Assembly (NCBI GenBank): GCA_015847255.1
Contig: JADLZK010006437.1
Span: forward strand, 209,695-273,694
Source: Hyparrhenia diplandra
Lineage: Eukaryota; Streptophyta; Magnoliopsida; Poales; Poaceae
DNA: 64,000 nt
Direction: 5' to 3'
Shown piece after piece: positions 43,382 through 54,894 of this stretch. Below the pieces are notes generated by a model, which ran no database searches, was not told the DNA's origin, and was given only the letters and a program-made list of their open reading frames with translations. The translations under genes and the position numbers were made by a program. How positions within the stretch are numbered: the stretch's first letter is position 1; each line of letters opens with the position of its first letter.

Positions 43382-46300
43382 TCTTACTATTACTAATCGG
43401 AGGCTCCAACGGAGACTCCACTAGAAAAAAAAAAAAAGATAAATCCTACAAAATTTCAAATAATTCCCCACAGACTCCCACGCTAATTCTCAAAAAAAAA
43501 AGATAAATCCTACAAAATTCTCACAATAATCGAAAAGATCCGCCATCCATTTGATCGCCATTTATATTAATAGCCACTAGATCTATTCTATTTTTTTCTA
43601 AATAATTACCCACCTGCCATATGAAATAAATTTAACGTGACATATTATTTTCCTATTATTTTCCTAAAAAAGAAAACCCATCTCTATTACGGCGTTTTCT
43701 GGGAAGCCATCTAATCTGATCTAGCATATTATAGTTTCCGCTTCCTCTGTTGCCCTCCCCCAGAATAGGATTCCTACTACTACCAGCGGTAAAGCCGATG
43801 ACAAGCCCTGCCACACAAAGACGATGGCTTGGTCAACAGCTGTTGCGGATGGTGAAGTTGTTTTAGATGGGGATCGATGCTGGACTCAAGGATGCATCCC
43901 TACGACCTGACAACCTCCAAGATAGGCAAGACGAAGCAAGCACCAATATAACGACAAACTGAGAACTTGGTAATATACTAATATAGTTGTATTTTTTTTT
44001 TTTGGTAAATAACAAGTTTCTGTTACCATCTTTTGTGCTTAATTTATTTCCCCAGGAAATATACAATGTATAAGTCAACTTCAGATGTAGATAGGAAGAC
44101 TTCGACCTTGATTTGCAAGGAGTATGTGTACGATGCACCGGTCATTGAAGGTAATTCATCCATTAATATTAATAGCCATTAGATCTATTCTATTTTTCTA
44201 AAATAAATTACTCACCTGCTATTATGAAATATATCCTGCTATAATTGCAAACTTTCCTCTCACGTATAAGAACATTAGATCTAACTGAAAAGAAAAATAA
44301 ATTTATTATGTTATCATCACATCCTATACCTCAGCTGGTATTAGCCAAGTGCAGCCATAGCCGCCGGCAATAGAACTTTCAATCCTACGCGGTGTAAAGG
44401 CCTAGCCGTTTCTTGGCACATCAATATTGTCGTTTCTTTGGAGTAGTTGTTCTAATCTATCTCTATATATTTGAGCCTTGGTGTACAGGTTTAAGATCTA
44501 AAAGACATGGCAAACCAAATTATCATGGTTTTGGACGAGTTGGTGCTGGACATCCCGTAGGTAATCTTTGGCGTCCTTTGTCAATGAGTTACATGTACTA
44601 CTCTTATTGTAGGTATGCTCCTCTTGCTCGCTCAATATGCAGCAAGCTGCGTCTGCGTACTCTTGTAGAAGACTCAAGTTTTACCGGACAGCGAGATCTG
44701 GCATAGACGAGTGCCATGTCACAACTAAGATGCAGGTACGTAGAATGCTACACTCGCTCGCTCATACTAATCATGCACCCCGCCAATCTCTACTCCACAA
44801 TTGTGGCCATACATGTAATAAGCAAATTAAGTAAAGAACAAATATATATAACCCATGTTTAATGATAGGAAGGAGATGAGACCTCCTATCTAAAAGATGC
44901 GTTAGAAGGAAGAGCAAAGAATGCTAATCTCCATTTATATTCCTATATTTTTTGCTAGCACCTAGAGTTTACTGCTTTAAAATAAATTCTTCGGTAATAT
45001 ATTCCAATCAATGAGAAAATCATACTAATATTTACATTGACTAAAATCTAATGGAGCTCCATGTTCATTCTAAGTAGGTGAATTAGAAAATAATAACCGT
45101 GCCCAATCACCATCCACAATAGTAGACGTTAGATCTATTTATTTTATAATAGTATCCACATATGCATAAGGAAAGCGTCCAATTTGCATCTAAGCTGCAA
45201 AGGCAACCATTAAATTAACCACTTTTTCCATTATGGAAGAATTCAAAATAACTCACTAACTTTTGCAGATTCAAAATAACCCGCTAAATTTGCATCTAAA
45301 TTACCAACTTCTTTTTCGTTATGAAAGAATTTAAAATAACTCACTAACTTTTGCATCTAAATTTACACACATCTATCATTACAAAAATATAATTTAAAAT
45401 AACCACCTATTTTTAATTATCAACATCTGCCATTGGGAAAGATAATGCAAAGTAATACATGCATTTGCAATCAAATTATCCATATATGCAATTATGAAGT
45501 AAATAAAAGTAACATATTTTATTTGTATTTGAATTACCCACCACAACTATCCTAAAAAATAAAAAAAAAATATGTCTCAAATATACATATAAATACTAAA
45601 ATAAGCTATTAATAAACTAATATAATATCTATAAAAGTATGTAATTTATATTCCAAATTACACACATTTACAACTATTATATTATAAGTAAGAATAAGTA
45701 CATGTTCCATCATGTAGACCACACAAATAGATACATAGTAAGATAAAAGTTTATTTTATTATTTATAAAGTGTGTAGAAATGTTCCCTTCACAAACCACA
45801 TAGCGAAGCCACTGATAACTATCTTTAAGTTATAGTAATAGTATACATATATATATATATTAACAATTTATAGATTTCATAAGGTGTTACCGTGAAAAAA
45901 TTGTATAACTTTTTGTTTCAAATATAATGTCTTATCAATATTGGTGATTCATTTGTAAGCATGCTATAAAAGCTACTACAAGTAAAATTATGTGATAGTG
46001 TCACAAAGGCATGGTGAAATGTGTATGCATACAATTGTTGGAACCAAGGACCTAGGACCTTAGCTTATAATCTTTTAAATGTAAATAAATGTGAAAATTG
46101 TGAATAAAAATATACAAGGGGCACTAGAACTTTCAACTCAACAAGCAAAAAAAAAAAGAATTGCAATATGCAGGTTAAAAGTTGAATTTAAAATATAGAT
46201 TCATGATGGAACACAAAGGTATGGAATAATAGCATATATAACATATAAGCTTATGTTTCTGCTATATTAATATTGCACCATGTTATTCTTTTTTATGAGG

Positions 46301-47326
46301 TCCACTAGAAAAGAGATAATTCCAAAAAATTTCTCACCAATGTAGGAAGCATCCAGTTATCAATTATGTACATTACAATAATCAATAATGATATAATGAT
46401 AATCTATACTATTTTTCTAAATAATTACGCACCTTTATGAATGCGTAAATCTATCTAAGGTAACTAAAATTTTTGTTATATACATAATTTATGTAGCCGT
46501 TTAAATTTACATCTAAGCTATCACTTCTAACATCATTCAAAAACTCAAAAATATCCTCTTAAATCTACATCTAAATTATCAATACATTTAATAGCAAAAA
46601 GTATTGAAATGACCATAAGCAATATATTTTGTATCTACGCTATCCACTTACTAATGGCAATAGATTAAAATTGACATGTCTTTATTAATATGATAACTAT
46701 ACCAAGTGGGAGGATAGTGAAGGCTATATACGTGGCTATATCTTCATGTTCTTTTAGATTTCTTAGGTGCATATAGTCATTATAAGGCTTAAATATTAAT
46801 ATCCCCTCGAGATTAGCATTGCTACCATTCTAGAATCCCTGCCAAGCTCTAGATCGATCTTAAGCAACACAAAAGAAGGTTCAAAAGTGATTATTTACGT
46901 ATCATAGTACTTAAGACTGCAGTCTCATGACCCAAAAGTCTTTATTATATAGAGCAAATGTATAAGGCTAACAAATGAAAAGCAAAAATTTAAATTCTCA
47001 GGGCATCACAAGATATAGATGAAAAGCAAATGGATTCACAATTGAAAATCAAAAATTTATATTTCATGGCAACACAAGACATAGATGAAAAGCAAATCAA
47101 TTAGTAATTGATAAGTTTATCAATAAATAAACAACAAATAAAATAAATTGACACTACAAAAGTATCTATCACATATATGCCTGTGTTAAAAACAAAAGAG
47201 AAAAATATTTAATTTAATACAAGTAATAACTTTATTATATGGAGACATTAAACAATAACTAATTAATACTTATATCTCTTATATCTCTTCTACTTCCCGT
47301 ATGGTGAGCACGGGTTGATGGACTAG
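43382..47326 (+). mobile_element. Helitron 2 (same family as Helitron 1)
   Basis: It starts TCTTACTATTACTAATCGG after an A, and ends with hairpin CCCGT..GCACGGG (47296-47314) plus TTGATGGACTAG before a T. The 3' terminal 16 bases equal those of Helitron 1. The interior is mostly AT-rich filler. 44400-44830 has mixed composition but no recognisable exon; no Rep/helicase domain is seen. Non-autonomous. Confidence 0.88.
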
Positions 47327-49240
47327 TTGATAAAAGGTGAATTTTGTGATGCGGAATATGATGTTGTATTCCATCCAACAGAGCCTGGCAACTATTTGAT
47401 TTCAGTTGATGAACGTTCCTTCAATCGACTCTTTTGGCCAAAAAAGCATTAAAATTGGGGCAAAAAGACCAGTTTCAGGAGAGGAGGGGGTGGGGGGGAC
47501 CTAACAGCCAGCGGGAGAATAGCCCAGATTGATTTGAAATCAGCCCAGCCCAAGCCAATAATTTCCTGCAGCACTATTCAGCGAGCCCAGCTGGGAAACT
47601 GGCCAGGCTGAAGGCTGCAGCCCAGTAAAAAACAAAAATACCAGCACACAGACACCTTGCTAACCAAAGTTGACCCAGCATCCTGTTTGTACCATGCATC
47701 CAGTAAAAACTGAAAACAGGCTCAGTTATGAACTCAAAAATTTAATTCCATTATTTGAAATATATGGTCAAAAATTCAAGTCAAATACAATACAAAAATA
47801 TATCTTAACCGCCTAACAAGCAGTATGTCCCATTGTAACGTACTATATATGTTTCAAAGCACAATAAGCAAAAACAATATGTACATAGACTTTGTTATAC
47901 ACCTATATATATATTTTATGTCTAAATAAATATATTAAAAAAGTCACATATATCGTACAATTTTTATTCTCATATTTGGAGCGTAGTTTGACCTTTTATT
48001 TTATAGGAAAATTATTGATATTTATGCAGCCAAATAGATTTTACTAAAAATATACATTTCTTAATAATTGATCTATTGATATCTATTTGACACAACAAAT
48101 GTTAGTACTCTTTTCGAAAGAGGTCAAAGTTAAATTATTTGACTTCTCATGAAGTCAGAATTGTATATATATATATATATATTTTTTTTGGGGGTGGGGG
48201 TGGGGGTAGGAGACTGTATCCAAATCCTTTGCTTCTGTTGTCTTGGAGAAAATTCTCCTACCATCTGTTTCCCCTGCTTTTTATTTATTTTGAATTTACT
48301 TCATTTGGAACCTATTGCCTATACATTTTGGTGTTTGGTCAATAATGGCCTAAAGTGGTTCGGTTGCTAAAAGTTCAGCAGAAGCACATAAAATTATCCC
48401 AGCGTGTTGCCTTTGTACTCCCGTAATCAAGAAGACAAAATCATAGCAAGGGAGAGATGCATGCCCTTCTTTTGCTCTTGCCCTATGTTTACTCAGTCAT
48501 CACAGAAAAAGCAAAAAAACAGGCATGTATATCGCCACAAACTACTGATATGTTCTAAAACATCATGCAGGAACGGTTTATATCAGTGGCGGCTTCACAA
48601 AGCAAATGAACCCTGGCACTCATTTTAAATATCTTATACAACTTTATTAAAATTATATGGTGAAAATACGTTTGTTTAATGGCAAAACTTTTTTTAGCCT
48701 GGTGCCCGTGCAACAGGTAACTTCCACGTGGCGTCGCCCCTGCTTATATATACCAAAATTGCCCCCTGCTTGTACTTCGATAGGTCCGCCTCTCAAATAG
48801 TTAATATCTCAAACCAGTCTGCCTTGAACATATATAAAAGAACTATAGAAACACCATGTAAAAGTTCTTCTGTACTATTGTATCCATAAACAATCTCCAT
48901 TTGTATATTGGTCACATTTGAAATGTGTGCTTCGGCGTGCTTTTTTACAAAAATCTAATAAGCTATATGGTACACACACGGCAAACTCATTGAATACCGA
49001 CTACTGTTGTCTTTTTGCTTAATACAAGAAGTAGTGCTAGTGATAACATTGTTAGCCACTAAAAATCAAGGAAAGACATATTGATTAGTGCTTGCTTTTA
49101 CAAAGTTCCTAAAACAAGCAAAAACAAAGGGATAGACATGCAGTGAGGTCGTTGGTGTGATGACCAGCACCAGGAATTGAGGGACCACGTGGAAAGGAAC
49201 GGAGGAACCTATTCTATTTCATTTTTCAAGGGGCTTTTAA
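47327..49240. other. Intergenic region, no gene identified
   Basis: AT-rich with a TA run and (GGGGGT)n tract at 48165-48212. A small hAT-type MITE candidate lies at 48584-48742. No coding signal. Confidence 0.45.
48584..48742. mobile_element. Candidate hAT-type MITE
   Basis: Ends CAGTGGCGGCTTCAC and the complement of CAGGGGCGACGCCACG, similar to hAT-type CAGTGGCGG termini such as those of the element at 50139-51538. Flanks GTTTATAT and CTTATATA are only approximate 8-bp duplications. Confidence 0.45.
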
Positions 49241-49318
49241 GGCAGCGGTGGAGAGCGTGAGTGGCAGTCCGTGGTCTGGGTTTCCCTGCCTCTGTTTTCT
49301 TCAGAGCAGCAGCAGCCA

Positions 49319-49434
49319 TGGAGAGGACCAAGAAGAAACCATGCTTGCTTTCGCGTCACCCTGCTCCTCCTCTTCTGCCCTGGTGTCAGCTGCTCATGGA
49401 GCTCGGCTTGCTGATGCCAAGGATGTAGCAGGTA
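49319..49434 (+). pseudogene. Possible first-exon fragment of a secreted or receptor-like protein
   Basis: An ATG in GCAGCCATGGAGAGG context is followed by sequence which, allowing one frameshift, reads as a hydrophobic leader (VTLLLLLFCPGVS) and AHGARLADAKDVAG up to a good donor (AG/GTATGC at 49433). The ..ADAKDVA.. end resembles the start of leucine-rich-repeat receptor proteins, but no second exon is found downstream. Weakly supported. Confidence 0.3.
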
Positions 49435-49539
49435 TGCGATTTTGCTCCGTCCTCAAGCTAAGAACTTGGATGTATTTAGTTTGTGTTCCATGTACTGTAT
49501 TACTTTTGTTTCTGCAGCACTAGATTTATATGATTCGTG

Positions 49540-50138
49540 TAGTTAGGAAAACAAACTTGAATTGAACACCGGAAAGCTGGTTTGAGTTAACTTAACCCAA
49601 AAAGGTGGTTTGAATTGAACCACAGAATGTTGATTTATATATTGAGGAAACAAAAAGAGATATAGCGTTCCCTGAAGAGACAATGTCCTGCTCAGTCTTG
49701 AACACTTTAAGGATAGTGTTTTTTATTCAGTTCTTCAGGAGTGCGTACTGGCTACTCTTCTTGGCTCATCTGTACGCTTGTTGCTGCTGTTTCTATGATA
49801 TACTAGCTGATGACGTGTGATGCATGTATGTAAAAATTGAAGTGTCGTCTCTTCTTTCCTCGAACCTTTCTTTTTGCTGTAAAAATTTTATGGGGATGTT
49901 CAAACATCGTCTCTGGAGGAGAGAGATATATACACCTAGTGAGGTGTGAAGTTGGCGAGTTTTTCAACCGCAAAATTTTCGTGTATTCCCTTCCATGCAT
50001 GTAAAATTTTCTTGAACCTCCCAGTGGGCAGTGGGTGTTGCGAACCTTACTGGCCATTGGTCACATTGCGTGAGAAGGGGTTGCATGACGCTAAGGGAGG
50101 GAGCCACTGGGAACCTCCTGGGCGGTGGTGGATAGAGC
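49540..50138. other. Intergenic region, nothing identified
   Basis: Mixed-composition sequence between the exon-like fragment and the hAT element, without gene, repeat or element ends that I can define. Confidence 0.4.
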
Positions 50139-51538
50139 CAGTGGCGGAACTGGCAGACAATTAGGGGGGGTGGGGGTGGGGGGTGGGGGTGGGGGCATAC
50201 TATATTCGTCGGTTCAAGAATGTAACAATTCGTTGTTCATACAAGCATATTCTAGCAAGGTAGTCATAGCTATAGTAATTTATTATGCAATTCTAATACA
50301 CAAAAGCGAATAGTTTGCAAAAAGTGAGCAAGGTTCATTTCAATTTCACGCCGATTCTTCACCATGTTGAAATCATCAATAATTGAATGCTGTCGTGATC
50401 TTCATTGCAATTTCTCTCTCAATATAGAGTAACAAACAATCTCTTAAAAATCCATCTACCATTTTTGTTGCGCAGCCTAGTCTTTACAAGTTTCATCACG
50501 GAAAATGCGCTCTGTCAGAAAGTTGCGGTTGAGACGGGTAAAAAGTTAGAACAAGGCGAATCAACCTGCATATTAAAAGAAATATTACTATTCGATGTTG
50601 CAATTTATTATTAAGAAATGAAGTACCAATAATATAAAAATACGAATGTACCTATCAATCAAATGATAATCATCTATTTTTTAGTTTCCACCAACCCGAC
50701 GACAAAGATCAGCTTACGCTTTTCAAATTTTGAAACTTCATATGGTTAGGTACATCAAGCGCATAGTGAGCGTGGTGACATCTCAAATTATCTATATCTT
50801 GTTCTGTAAAGTTAGCATGATAGAACTTTGAAGCTAGAGTACGGAGACTTTATCAATGTTGAAGAGCTAAATGAATCACTAGGATCCAAAGTTGTGCATA
50901 GAATGAAGTTCCGTTCCTTGTTCACTTAATCTGCTACTCAACTCTTGTGCTTGTTGATCTATTGCAACATTGAATATATCATATCTATAGTGATGCTCAA
51001 CTATGATCTCATTGGATGCGAGATCTAATGAAATCGCATATGAACCTTTCATATGCGGAACAACAATCGCTTGCTTCATACAAAATGATGTCACATCACT
51101 AATAAGCTTGCTCCAACCTTCATCTCTTAACTTCGAATCAATTTTTGAGGTGGCTACATCATCCATAGCATTCTATCTTGTGACTTGTCTTTGCAACTTC
51201 TTGGAGCCGAGCTTAGGACCGTGCACTTCTTTGGGCCTTTGGATGGGAGTCACTCGATCCGCGGGACCAAGCGGCGGCGATGAGGGCCGAGATCGATCGG
51301 TGTCGGCGGCACGAGGACGAGGAACGGCGTGGGCGGCGCGAGTCGCGAGATCTATCAGTTCTCCGTGGAAACCAAACGTCGTACTCGTAGTCGTATTATG
51401 CGTGGCGATATCGGCGTACCTCTGCGCTTGTGACTTGTGAGAATGGGCCCGGTTGGCCCAAATTGTAAAATACATTCTGTTTTTTTTTTCTTTGTTGTTG
51501 GAAGGGGGGGGGCGCGTGCCCCCCCGGTTCCGCCACTA
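50139..51538 (-). mobile_element. hAT-type transposon remnant
   Basis: Ends CAGTGGCGGAACTGG and the complement of TAGTGGCGGAACCGG. The flanks GATAGAGC and GATAGGCG are a decayed 8-bp duplication at best. G-runs and C-runs lie just inside both ends. The minus strand carries a broken hAT transposase C-terminal half. The right part (51200-51430) is GC-rich and may be a leader or captured sequence. Confidence 0.75.
50440..51170 (-). pseudogene. hAT-family transposase C-terminal fragment (TTF-type/ZNF862-like)
   Basis: Minus strand: SKLRDEGWSKLISDVTSFCM, then HHYRYDIFNVAIDQQAQELSSR (the usual order is RDDGW..L...V.SFC, then HYRVD.F..V.D.QLQELN.RF). Further down come LIRLVLT and, in a shifted frame, SAFSVMKLVKTRLRNK, the hAT dimerisation region that ends these transposases. 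Stops and frameshifts separate the parts, and no N-terminal zinc finger or catalytic core is present. It is inactive. Confidence 0.75.
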
Positions 51539-51546
51539 GATAGGCG

Positions 51547-52204
51547 ACACCGCTGCGCCGGCGTGGGGCCCGCCATGCCGGTAGCCACCGGCATCATGGA
51601 GGGGCATCGCCAAAGGGAACCTTGACGGGGAATTTGGGTCGGATGCACCACCTGGTGGTTGGGTGGATGCCGGTTGACTTGGGGAAGCTCTACCAGTGGC
51701 TGGTAGTTGCAGTCAAGGGTGAAGTTGTAGTGTAACTAGGGGGTGCAAATGCAACCCCCATATTTTAAAATTTAGTTCTAGTGAACAAATTTGTCACCAT
51801 ATATGCACCCTCGATGGTATTATGTAGTCTCCATTGTATTATGCACCCACAAACACCCCTTCGAGGTGTAGGTTGTGGGTGCAAGTGAGCGGGCAAGGAA
51901 CACATGTGCTTATGATTTGGGTAGTGAAGTAGAGGGCCAAGAGGGACCGGTAGTGGGAGGAAAATAGGAGACCACGGACCTAGGGGTTTAGTAGGAGGTC
52001 CTTTGGAGGTGTTTTTTTTCCCTCGACAACCCAAATTAGAGATTGCCGGTCTAGTAGAGAGTGTTCTTTGGAGATAACCATACTATTTGTCGGATATAAA
52101 TATTACGGTACCTAGTGACAAAGGGTTAGTCGATATAAACCATAACCCACCCAATAGTAAAGCACAACAAGATAGAGCCATCTAGCCCTTCAAAGGTTGT
52201 CCAC
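51547..52204. other. Intergenic region, nothing identified
   Basis: No coding signal. 51725-51900 contains TGCACCC/GGGTGCA words in both orientations, suggesting a small inverted-repeat element without definable ends. Confidence 0.35.
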
Positions 52205-52505
52205 CACGCCTAGGCCCTAGAATGTGGTCCCTGCCTCGACCAACCCCTCAAACGGGACTTCTGCCTCGCCCAACTCCTAGAGTGTGTGCCCTACCTCGGC
52301 CGACCCCTCAAAGGAGACTTCCACCTCGCCCAACTCACGGGTGCGCGCCTGCCTCGGTAGATGCCACAAAGGGGACTTCGCCATGCTCGACTCCTAGAGT
52401 GCGGCCCCTGTCTCAGCCAGCCCCTCGAAGGGGACTTTGTCTCTCTAAATGCCAAAATGTGCCCCCATCTCGGCCGACCCCTTGAAGGGGACTTCCCGCC
52501 TCTCC
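52205..52505. repeat. Minisatellite, about 58-60-bp unit, five copies
   Basis: Units run GGGACTTC.GCCTCGCCCAAC, TCCTAGAGTG, then CCTCGGCCGACCCCTCAAAG, with GGGACTT recurring near 52254, 52312, 52371, 52430 and 52488. Copies differ by point changes and small indels. Confidence 0.85.
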
Positions 52506-53219
52506 CCAGGCGGTATTATGCAAATAGACCCTTGGTCGAGGCAAACAAGTCTTGTGGAATCCACATACTTTGTAACATCCTAAATGGCTAGAGAGGGGTG
52601 ACTAGCCTATACAAAATTCTATAACAACTTTGTTAGACAACAAGATGGCGAAGCTAATTTTGCGATGCTCTACAAGGGATGCAAGCCACCTACCACAATT
52701 TCTAGTTGGGCTATTGTCTATAAATCACACACAAGGTTATGTCACTAAATTACTCCTATATGATAAAGGTACACAAGTAGATAATCAAGAAGCGACACAA
52801 GCTAAGCAATATATATCGCTAATCAATCTCCACAAGATAACTCTACACAAGCTATATAACAAGGTAAATTCAATAGTGGAATTGATAGCCTATACCACCG
52901 GTGTAGAGTAGAGGAATGAACCAATCAATCACAATATCAATCACCATATGAATATCAAGAAATCCACAACAAGGTTGACACAATGATTTTTCCTCTAAGG
53001 TTCACTTGCTTGCCGACAAGCTAGTCCCTGTTGTGCGATGCACTCACTTGCCGAATCCGCAGCCGAGTACCACACAACCAACACAAGAGAGGATCCACAA
53101 GCCACGCGCAATGTATTGTGATCTCCCGAAGGGAAGGCTCAAGAATCCCAACAACTCGAGCTCAACACCCTCCACTTCTCCAGGCCATCTAGGAGTCGAC
53201 AAATTCTAAGAGTAACAAG

Positions 53220-54120
53220 CACTACTACAAAATTTCTTTTGCGAGGCACTTCCAAAAACATTAACCATGGCGGTTATTTAAAACGCCACGGTAAATGACT
53301 TAATTTACCAAAGGCGTTTTAAAAACCGCCGATAAATAGATTTAAAGCGTGGCGTTTCTTTTGAGTGGCACGCCACTTAAAAATTGGGCCCGACCCGAAG
53401 CCCATTTTTCGTGGCCACAAATATATATACTGAGCACTTCACCCGCACGCCTCCCTCACTAGGGTTCCACTTCTCTCCAGTCCCTCCCACCCCAGCCCCA
53501 GCCCTCTCCATCCCTCCCTCTCCCTCCCGAGCCCGACGTGGCGGTGGTGGCATCGGGCGCTACTGCGGCGGCGGCCTCAGTCCCGAGCATGCATCCGGCT
53601 TCCGAGCATGGATCTGGCGTCCCCGGCGCACTCGAAAGCACGGCGGTGGCGTACTCGAGCACGGATCCGGCGCCCCCGAGCACGGTGGCGGTGCGGCTCC
53701 ATGGCGGCGCTCGTCCACCTTGAGCTCCATGGCGGCGGAGGCCCTCGAGTTTGTCGACACGCGGCGACCCCACCTCCCTCCCCGGCCACCTCGAGATACA
53801 TGGTGATCCGCTCATGGCGCGGCGCAAGACCGCCGATGGCGACCACCGGCCGCCTTTCATTTGGCCGGTCCATGGCGGAAGCGCCCCCGCTCTCCCTAAC
53901 CCTAACGGCCGCCGACAGCGAAATCGACGGTGTGAGCCCATATCATGGCCCGTTAGGGTTCGGGTTGGGCTTTTTTATTTTTTATTTTTTTATTTTTGGT
54001 GGCGGTTTTTAAAGACCGCCACAGTTAATCCCTGATTTATGGTGACCCTAGCTTGGTGGTAGTTTTAAAACCGCCAACGAAAATGAAAAAAAACACCACA
54101 AAAAAAAATATGTAGTAGTG
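53220..54120 (+). mobile_element. Complete small CACTA element, TSD AAG, promoter-like cargo
   Basis: The left end is CACTACTACAAAATTTCTTT and the right end the complement of CACTACTACATATTTTTTTT; perfect AAG flanks (53217-53219, 54121-54123). Subterminal repeats are GGCGGTTTT / AAAACCGCC-like. The centre has a TATA-like run (ACAAATATATATACTG, 53415), a CT-rich leader and a 450-bp GC-rich part with open frames lacking domains. The given strand follows this promoter-like cargo. Non-autonomous. Confidence 0.9.
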
Positions 54121-54331
54121 AAGCGAAATCCACAGCGGAACACAATCACAAAGTGCCTCTAGATGAAAAACCCAATCAAATGCATTTGGATTCTCTCCAG
54201 TATTACCAAACGATGCAATCAAGCAAGTAAGAGTGAGAGGAGAATGGCTTTGCTCACATGGTTGCTATGTCAATAGAATTGGCCAAGAGAATGAGAAAGA
54301 GCCGGCCACCACGCTTAAATAGAGTGACACT

Positions 54332-54696
54332 TGGGGCAATTTGGTTGACAAGGAATGAAGTGGTTTTTGATAAATGTAGACCAAAATCTTTCTTGCAGGT
54401 ACTGTTCAGGTGAACGCATTGGTTACGCCAGTGAGCAAGTCTGCAGCGGCATGAGGACCAGCGGGATCGTCGATACATCTTTGCACAACATCTTGAGTCA
54501 TCGGCGTTACAATTTTTGTTCTAGTGGATGGTCATCTGCAAGACATATTGGTCATGTTTAGGGAAAACTTTTTCTATTCTTGTCTGCAAACTTGTTGCAG
54601 CCGTCATCTTTTAAAATAGGAGATACTTTGTAATAATTGGTCTGATTCTATCGGTTGATAGATGAAGCCGGATTTGTTAATCCATTATCTAAAAAA
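54332..54696 (+). mobile_element. 5'-truncated L1-type LINE, 15-bp TSD
   Basis: The insert is flanked by AAATAGAGTGACACT at 54317-54331 and 54697-54711 and ends in an A run. Its start translates as AIWLTRNEVVFDKCRPKSFL, then QVLFR and, after stops, HWLRQ.ASLQ, the extreme C-terminus of plant L1 ORF2 downstream of the zinc-binding domain. About 365 bp remain, so it was dead on arrival. Confidence 0.92.
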
Positions 54697-54894
54697 AAAT
54701 AGAGTGACACTAGCTGAAAGAGTCATTGCCCCCCTTTCCCTCATTTCCTACGGGCGCATCGGACATACCCACCGGATGCATGCGGTGCATCGATGGCCGC
54801 CGCGTGTCAGCCGCAATCAAACTCGGGCGATGGATTCCAATGGCTAGTTTGCTGTGCGCGTTCGATGAAAACCTTTTGTTCATGTTCTTGTGTT

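Larger units (their letters stand above)
52550..54880. mobile_element. Copia-like (SIRE/Maximus-type) LTR remnant, interrupted
   Basis: Blocks such as GTAACATCCTAAATGGCTAG, AGAGGGGTGACTAGCC, TGTGATCTCCCGAAGG, ATGGTTGCTATGTCAATAG and CACCGGATGCATGCGG are typical of a very common grass copia LTR family, as I remember it. The remnant is interrupted by the CACTA at 53220-54120 and the LINE at 54332-54696; its parts join logically across both. The ends are uncertain and no coding region is present. Confidence 0.45.
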
